From positions 340,001 to 404,000 of the forward strand of contig JAJGOT010000201.1 in NCBI GenBank assembly GCA_022457155.1: DNA of 64,000 nt. The letters run 5' to 3'. Position numbers and translations under genes: made by a program. The stretch is from Cladopsammia gracilis (Eukaryota; Cnidaria; Anthozoa; Scleractinia; Dendrophylliidae). Shown here piece after piece: positions 57,872-64,000 of this stretch (the first letter of the stretch is position 1; each line of letters starts with the position of its first letter). The notes under the pieces were generated by a model that saw nothing but the letters and a program-made list of their open reading frames with translations, did no database searches and had not been told where the DNA came from.

Positions 57872-58042
57872 ATTTTTAAGCTGGGGAGTTAGGCAATTAC
57901 CACAAAAAAATTCCTGCACAGCTAAAGTAAAGAAAAAAAATCATGCCCAGCGAGCCAAAGGGAAAAAAGGTATCGAACAATCCCGAAAAAAATTGTTGCA
58001 CAACATCAAGACGGAAAAAAAATAATAAAATGGTCCATCCCC

Positions 58043-59290
58043 TGGTAGGCTACAATTCCAGGTCTATATATTTTCTCTGATCTGCTCGGTACTGTTAGAA
58101 AAAACATAACTTTAGAACTTTGTATATTTTTTTCGCTTTAAAATTCTTGAAACCACCTTCTACAAGGAATCAGGATTGTTTAAACACAGGAGTTTCAAAG
58201 AATCGGTGATAGGATTTCGAATAAATTAACAATATCAACATGATCGATAAAATAATTAACAGCCGACCATAGCGGACATAAATACGAGATGTGTGGAATT
58301 TGAGCGTGACTCCATGACGTAATGCTTGAAAATTGTTTACTCAGCAGTTATTTTGACTTGCCGGGACGTGTTTTGATCAACGATTTATTCGATCAACTGT
58401 TTGACAATTGATTTGGTTAGAAAAGTTCAGCCCGCTTTCCTTTTACCAGAATTAGAACGTATCCGAAAATAACAGAGATTTAATGTTTAACAATTCCGTC
58501 GAAATTGGAACGGGAAATATTTGAATTGTAGTTGCTTAATTATTGGTTACAGTTCGCTATACTACTTATGAAAACATGGCAAAATCACACACGGTAGCGA
58601 TATACAAAGGATATAAATCTCAAAGCAAAACCATTTCCCTTAAATGATCATGACTGCCTCCTAGACGTCTCCTAAAACGACAAAAAATGTGCAAAACATA
58701 TGGTTGTATTTTGAAATAATCACAGAAAACGACTACAGACAAGCGCTTACCTTGCAGAATATCTGATCAAAATTTGTCAAAGTGAAGCGATCGATGAATG
58801 TCACAGCAGCTGCATCAAAGTAATCATTGATTTCTCACAAATCTAACAGCAGAATCTTACTGTTACAGTATCGTTTTGTTTTACAACAGAAAACATGGAT
58901 GATATCGCTTGCTTTTATAACGATCGAAGTAAGCACGCTCGAGCAGAGGAAGGTCTGGAACGAGTCACGCACTCCTCCTTCAAACAAAATAACTAATTTT
59001 GCACCATAAACCTGTCCTGGTGTGTTCTTGAGTCTCGGAAGCTAACAGTTTGGCTTCACTCGCATTAAAGATTTAATTTATTGCTTCCCGAGTAAATCCA
59101 CACTCGTCTAATACTTTCCAAACCATAATTTTTTTGCTGTTACATTTAAAAAGACTATTTTTAAAAGCAATGAAATCATTGTTAATATGCCACGCATTTC
59201 ATAGTCCATAATCCACAGAACTCCAGTCCAGAGGTCCAATTTTTGTTTACAATGATGGACATGTTACCTAGCAAAAAAACAATCCAGTTT
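58043..59290. other. No gene seen
   Basis: AT-rich. 59176-59256 is the reverse complement of a stretch at 10617-10695 (shared phrase CTGTGGATTATGGACTATG), so a low-copy dispersed repeat is present. Confidence 0.5.
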
Positions 59291-59299
59291 TCCCGTGTA

Positions 59300-60850
59300 T
59301 TAATTTCTCAAGTGGATATTTTATAAATCCTGAGCTTGTTTTAATCATTTCATTGTGTATTCCATCAAGTCCAACGGCCTTCTTGTTTTTAAGTTTTTTT
59401 AATTGCTTTATCGATCTCTTCAAACGATGTTGGATTGTCTAATTCCGACTGTAAAAGGTTACTGTTTTCTAAACACTTTTTATCTTCTAGCACATTTTTT
59501 CGAAATGCCGATAATGTATTAGGATCAGGTGATGAGTGTAATGTTTTAAAATGATCATAAAGTTTATTGGTTGGGTTTTCGTTATTAGTATAAGACAAGT
59601 TGTTTTCGTTCATGGACTTTAAAGTATCCCAAAATTTGTGATTATTTTCGTTACTAATTAACTCATTTATTTTAGAGTCAAAAAATTGTTGTTTTTTATG
59701 CTTTATAAGATTTTTAAAGGTTTTATTTTGGACGTGATATTCTTTCCTGATTTCAGTATCCAGAGGATTGTGGTGTTTTTTGTTCGAAAACTTTTTAAGT
59801 GAAGATCTTAAAGTTTTGCAACCATAATCAAACCATTTCTTAGTAATTGGCTTCCTTTTAGATTTCGTTTGTCTACTAAAATTTGAGTGAACGTTTTGCT
59901 GCCTCAGTAATAATATATGTGAATTGATTGGTAGCATTTTCAACAGCTGTTAAGTACTGCTTAAATCGAATTTTATACTTTCGAAGAGGTGTAAAAAAGA
60001 TAGAATATCATTGGAGTGAAAGGCAGCAGTGAATTTTGCCGCAGACGTTTCGTCCCAGACATACTGTTTTGGAAGCTTAACGTTATTTTTATCTTGAAAA
60101 TTGTTGTTATTATTTAAGAGAACTGTACCAATTTTGACCCAGCAGACAATTTGAGAATGATCTGAAAAAATGTTTGGTTGCTTCACGGCGAAACCTTGAA
60201 CCGAAGCGAATAGGTCATGGCTGACAATAATATAATCTTCAGTACTTACTCCTTTAATAGAGTGATATGTGAATTTTCCTAGGGTATCTCCTTTAGATCG
60301 TCCGTTTAGAATCCTAAGATCGCAAGTTTTACAAAGATCAAGTAATTGTTTTCCATGATCGTTGACAATGTTATCAAAGTTCTGTCTTTTAGTGAGATTG
60401 TGTGGTTGAGGAATGTCACCACCAGGTATAAACTTGCCACTTTCGTCCGTGATAAAATCATTTTCTTTACCAGTTTTTGCATTAAAATCACTGGCTAACA
60501 CAATAAAACCTTTTCTGTGAAATAAAGCTATATCTGCTTCAATGTTTTGCGAATAATTCTGGGTCAAAATATGGTGAGTCGTGGGGGAATATAGAGGGCA
60601 CATAGATAAACATCTTGTTCTAAATTAAAAAACGTGTGATTTAGTTTACACCAGATATAATTATTATGTGATTTAACAAACGAAATGCCATTTCGTAAAA
60701 AGTTCTTGTACCCTAGGACTAAACCCTCTGAAAGTCTTCCAGTTTTTTTTTTGTAAGTTTTTTGGGCTGCGTTTGAAATAGATCTGCAGCATAATCTAAA
60801 ATTAGTCTAGGCTCCAAAACATCTGCAGATTCGACACTTAAGGCCCTGTC
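59300..60850 (-). pseudogene. LINE ORF2 fragment: AP endonuclease and start of RT
   Basis: On the minus strand: NYIWCKLNHTFFNLEQDVYL, ASDFNAKTGKENDF, then GKFTYHSIKGVSTEDYIIVS and FSDHSQIVCWVKIG (catalytic D-H). These are the AP-endonuclease motifs. A linker follows (KKWFDYGCKTLRSSLKKFSN), then NKKAVGLDGIHNEMIK, the first RT block, after a frameshift in an A run near 59395. The RT core is missing. At least three frame breaks. The lineage differs from the 54-58 kb LINE (DFNAKTG rather than GDWN style); I would place it near CR1/L2 or RTE, uncertain. Confidence 0.8.
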
Positions 60851-61247
60851 ACACTATTGCGTATTAAAGAAACGTATGAGTTGCGTATGAAAATTCATAA
60901 AATAATTTTCATACGCACAAAATTCCCTTGAAAATACAGCGTATGACCAGCGTACTTGACCTATGAGTAACGTACCTCTAGCGTAACTCTCGCGTATTCA
61001 GCGTATGCCTAGCGTATGCTTAGCGTATAAACCATAACCATACGTCCGAATACGCACAAAATTTTTAAGCATGCTTAAAAAAATTTTCTGCCTCGCCGTA
61101 TGCCAGCGTATGCCACCGTATGCGACCATGCTTGAAACGTATACAACCAATGCCTAACGTACCCCTAGCGTATGTCAGCGTATACCAGCGTATGAGTGAT
61201 ATTTTTCATACGCTGGCATACGCTAGTACGATACGCAATAGTGTGAC
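60848..61247. mobile_element. MITE with GTCACACTATTGCGTAT ends and CAGCGTATG repeats
   Basis: The 17-bp ends (60848-60864 and 61231-61247) are perfect inverted copies. The true ends may lie a few bases outward. The interior repeats CAGCGTATG/TAGCGTATG about ten times in both orientations. It is non-coding. Confidence 0.85.
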
Positions 61248-61399
61248 AAAGTCATTATTAGTAGTGGTTTGCGCTACTCCGCTACCACTTTTCGCACCTT
61301 GAACAATGGAAACAAAAGATCTATTGTTCTTGAGAACAATGGGCTATTGTTTAGAGAACAATAGATTATATTGTCTTAACCCTGGGCCTATTGTCCCTA

Positions 61400-61630
61400 C
61401 TCTAAGTCATTAACATATTAACCCTAAGAATTACAACTGCGCATGTCCTAATAACCCTGACCCTATTAGCATATTAACCCTAAGAATTACAACTGCGCAT
61501 GTCCTAATGGCGGATCTCATTGTTCATTCAAAATGGCGAAACTGAGTAAAATGTTCAAAATGGTGGATCTCATTAAATATTCAAAATGGCGAAACTAAGC
61601 AAAATATTCAAAATGGAGGATCTCATGATT
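61400..61630. repeat. Two adjacent tandem duplications
   Basis: TATTAACCCTAAGAATTACA...GCGCATGTCCTAAT occurs twice (from about 61417 and 61462). CAAAATGGCGAAACT...TTCAAAATGGNGGATCTCAT occurs twice after it (about 61530-61630), preceded by a further GGCGGATCTCAT. No gene. Confidence 0.75.
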
Positions 61631-62189
61631 TATTCAACAATGTCAGGGGGGCCCATCCAGTCAAGGCGGGCCTCGCCAGTGAAGAAAACAAACGACCAAA
61701 GTCGTGTAGTGCTTTCTTTCTTTCTTTTTTTTTTTTGGTGGTCCGAATGGGCGGAGTGCAATGCCCATTGGCCTTACACACACACTGAATACACGAGCAC
61801 ATACACCATATACACAGCAAAATACAAAACAAACAAAAACAAACCTTACATGCCATAGGGAGGGTGCACAAACACGTCAAAACTCACCGGGGGAACGAAC
61901 CCCGCCTCCCCTTAAGGCCGCCCAGTGCAATGCGACCTAGTGGAAAAACAGACAAAAAACAGACACAGACAAAAAAAAGGGTAAGGGTAAACCGCAGAGT
62001 ACAGCCAGCAAAGGCGACCCCTCTGGAAAACCCAACCCGACTGAAGACATCATGGAGCAGGCACCACGGTCACGCGAGGATCCCAGCGGATGATCCCTTT
62101 CGCGATAAGAGTCTCAACCCTCGAGGCCTGCCAAGGTGTGAGGACAGAACCCGTCCGACAGTCAGCAAGGTACTGAGCGTCAACCTCCG
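61631..62189. other. Probable 3' region of the zinc-knuckle ORF element, no gene
   Basis: GC-richer than its left side. On the minus strand it continues downstream of the ORF stop at 62190. No recognisable domain. Confidence 0.4.
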
Positions 62190-63000
62190 TCAGCGACACC
62201 CCGCGGAACCATCTCCAGATGGCAAGAGGGTACCTAGCGCCCGGGTCGATGTCAATGAGGCCACGACGGAGCCATCCGAAGACACATTAGATGGGACAGG
62301 GGTGTCACCCGGCTCCGGAGTGCACTGGGACTCAGACTCCTGAGAAGCAGAAACACCCGAAGACACAGGGACCTCTTGGGACGTAACGGAAGAAACAGTG
62401 GGGGTGGAAGCCACGAGGGGCGCAGAGGTGGAGGATGGCACCTGTGAGGTAGCAACAACCCTGGACTTAAGCTTCATGGAACGGATTTCCTCCCATTGAA
62501 GCTTGTTCTCCCAGACCTCACGATGGGAATGGGGGAGTCGAGCATCGTCCCTCTCCGGGGAGAGGGCCATCTGCTCAGGAGGAAAAGAACCTTGACTGGG
62601 AGTGGGAGCACTGTGATGCTCTCCCACAACCCGGTCTTCCCTGTCCTCCACCCTAGAGGGGGACCGGGCCTTACCCATGGATCGCGTGTGCCGTGGGCTG
62701 ATGGAACCAGGCGGGATGGAACGGGCCACCGCGAGGTCACTTTCCAGAAGGGACGCCTCACTCTCAGAGCAAAAGTCCATATCAACAGACGGCGGGTCAG
62801 TGGTTCCGGCATCCTGCTGGGCAGCAGGAGGGGGAGCACGAACCGTCGATGCTGACCTGGCAGCAGCAGTCCGGCCAGAGGGAGCTGCCGGAGCAGCACC
62901 CCAGGCCCTCCTGTATTGCCGAGCTACATGACCAGGCTGATGACAGCGACGGCACTTCCCATGATCGGGACACTGCTTAACGCGATGACCAGGCTTCCGG
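62190..63000 (-). pseudogene. LINE ORF1/gag-like protein with zinc knuckle, N-terminally truncated
   Basis: The minus frame starts inside a knuckle: RKPGHRVKQCPDHGKCRRC, then HQPGHVARQY, where the last cysteine of the second C-x2-C-x4-H-x4-C knuckle has become tyrosine. A low-complexity tail rich in P, A, S, E and R follows to the stop at 62190. Tandem CCHC knuckles are typical of nucleic-acid-binding ORF1/gag proteins of LINEs. The upstream end was cut off by the LINE whose (TTG)n tail begins at 63001. The apparent start MLYYCIFF and its run of cysteines come from that tail, not from this protein. Confidence 0.65.
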
Positions 63001-64000
63001 CAACAACAACAACAATTAGCTTTATTTGCATGACTATAAATCCTTACAGTATTGCAAAGCATTACAACATAACAAAAAAAAATACAATAGTATAACAAAG
63101 AAAGGGAAAGTACAGTTAAGATACATCAGTCTGGATTGATAATTTGATTATTGCGGAAATCTAAGCATGAAAGAATGAATTTCAATAATTGAATATTCAC
63201 AAAATAATTACGAAAGTTCATTAATTCATTGGTTACTTCTGAAGGAGATAACTGTTTTATATTTGGTAGGTGATACCCTATTTTCCTATAAAATCCGTCC
63301 CTAAGAATTGAGTATTTAGGACAATAAAAAAGGAAGTGAATTTCATCTTCAATTTCATTACCTCCACAAGTAGGGCACAATCTATCATCTCTTGTGATTT
63401 GTTCATATCTACCAATTTCAATCATTAATTCATGATTACTTATACGAAATTTTACTAATTGTTTTCTGTCATTTGATTTCCTTGTAAGGTCTAAGTAATG
63501 AGAAGGCATATATTCGTTCTTAAAGATATTATAGAATTCGAGTTTCTTAGAGTGTTGAATGGTATGTCGCCAATATAGGATATATTTTTGTTGCATTAAG
63601 TTTACATAATGTTTGATTTTAGTGTCAGTTAAGAAAAAAGGGTCAAAATCAGGCAAATTATAGAATTCGGATATCCTTATAAGATTAGAGTAGAAGCTAT
63701 TTTTACCAGAAGAGTAAAGATCTGCTGACATTAAAAAGATCTGTTTAACAGTAGAGTTATTGTCCTTACTTTGAAGGTATAAGGTATAATTAATTATTTT
63801 CTGATTAATGGCTATAATAAGAGGAAACCTTCCAAGTTCAGCTCTACATGCCACATTTGATGTCTTATTGCTTACTTCTAGATAACTCTTGCAGAATTGT
63901 AAATGGATTTGCGAACTGTCCCAAGACTTAAAATCCGGTTTTGCGTACACACCCCAGACTTCGCTGTAATATGTCAAAATTGGGGAGATCATCGTGTCAA
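63001..64000 (-). mobile_element. 3' end of a LINE with (TTG)n tail, continuing off the right edge
   Basis: On the minus strand: ORF2 C-terminal region, stop at 63126, about 110 bp of 3' UTR ending CATGCAAATAAAGCTAATTG, then (TTG)5 at 63015-63001. A short-unit repeat tail fits CR1/L2/RTE-like elements rather than poly(A) LINEs. The other end is outside the window. Confidence 0.8.
63126..63992 (-). CDS. LINE ORF2, C-terminal region
   Basis: About 288 codons, open to the window edge. It begins around MISPILTYYSEVWGVYAK, which follows the RT 'thumb' in such proteins. Next come LQFCKSYLEVSNKTSNVACR and AELGRFPL, then a C-terminal zinc-binding block, DRLCPTCGGNEIEDEIHFLF with FYCPKYS (C-x2-C...H...C). 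The pattern C-x2-C...E...H-x3-xC is common at the end of non-LTR ORF2 proteins. The reverse transcriptase itself is beyond the edge. No frame breaks are seen in this part. Confidence 0.8.
   Translation of the reverse strand: MISPILTYYSEVWGVYAKPDFKSWDSSQIHLQFCKSYLEVSNKTSNVACRAELGRFPLIIAINQKIINYTLYLQSKDNNSTVKQIFLMSADLYSSGKNSFYSNLIRISEFYNLPDFDPFFLTDTKIKHYVNLMQQKYILYWRHTIQHSKKLEFYNIFKNEYMPSHYLDLTRKSNDRKQLVKFRISNHELMIEIGRYEQITRDDRLCPTCGGNEIEDEIHFLFYCPKYSILRDGFYRKIGYHLPNIKQLSPSEVTNELMNFRNYFVNIQLLKFILSCLDFRNNQIINPD

Larger units (their letters stand above)
54198..58042. mobile_element. MITE split by a LINE insertion
   Basis: The left end AGGGATGGACAATTTT (54199-54214) and right end (58021-58042, reading AGGGGATGGACCATTTTATT on the minus strand) are inverted. 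The LINE sits just inside the left end, and the body continues at 57872. Without the LINE the element would be about 185 bp. A partial relative lies at 14350. Confidence 0.7.

Noticed and set aside
62496..62931. Plus-strand ORFs over the zinc-knuckle gene
   Set aside because: Antisense shadows of a GC-rich low-complexity minus frame.

Overview
This is eukaryotic, metazoan DNA, most likely from an anthozoan cnidarian (a stony coral is my best guess; the genus cannot be read from the window). It is AT-rich and gene-poor. Introns have GT-AG borders, and the sequence is packed with Penelope-like elements, hammerhead ribozymes, LINEs with (ATT)n or poly(A) tails, Harbinger and hAT-like DNA transposons, MITEs and a tRNA-derived SINE. 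There are no bacterial-style operons.

The host gene backbone is on the minus strand. Six exons of a CYFIP (Sra-1/PIR121, WAVE regulatory complex) gene run from about 49534 down to 7727 and encode roughly the first 360 residues. Reading frames and splice phases join exactly across introns of about 0.3, 12.3, 18.2, 9.1 and 0.8 kb. The rest of the gene lies beyond the left edge. The protein looks unusually divergent for this family. Almost everything else between 8 and 49 kb sits inside its introns.

Layout. 1-7.5 kb: tandem repeats, a TATA-driven PHD-like first exon, a perfect-arm palindrome with two head-to-head hammerhead ribozymes, a tRNA-derived SINE pair, an inverted pair of Penelope-like elements each ending in a hammerhead, a fourth hammerhead at 6086-6128, and a 1.2 kb foldback element. 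7.7-8.8 kb: CYFIP exons. 9-16 kb: a LINE tail, a Penelope RT/GIY-YIG fragment, and a 2A-peptide plus cysteine-peptidase-like ORF. 17.8-18.1 kb: CYFIP exon. 20.9-23.6 kb: nested DNA elements, including a 1.2 kb hAT-like transposon that carries a RecQ-like helicase fragment. 27-33.3 kb: a four-exon minus-strand gene for a DDE-transposase-like zinc-finger protein, broken by a 1.5 kb transposon that itself holds a LINE fragment. 34-40 kb: MITEs, one built from CGATCG repeats, degenerate arrays and a CYFIP exon. 43-48 kb: a Harbinger/LINE nest between inverted arms. 48.9-49.5 kb: the CYFIP 5' coding exons. 50-64 kb: tandem duplications, LINE ORF1 relics, a nearly intact LINE inserted in a MITE with a 15-bp target duplication, a second LINE endonuclease fragment, a MITE, and the 3' end of a third LINE abutting a zinc-knuckle ORF1 fragment.

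How the parts work together: the only clear host function is actin regulation through CYFIP. The remaining genes are mobile-element proteins, mostly decayed, and the ribozymes process Penelope transcripts. All assignments come from reading the sequence and from remembered family features; no database search was run.
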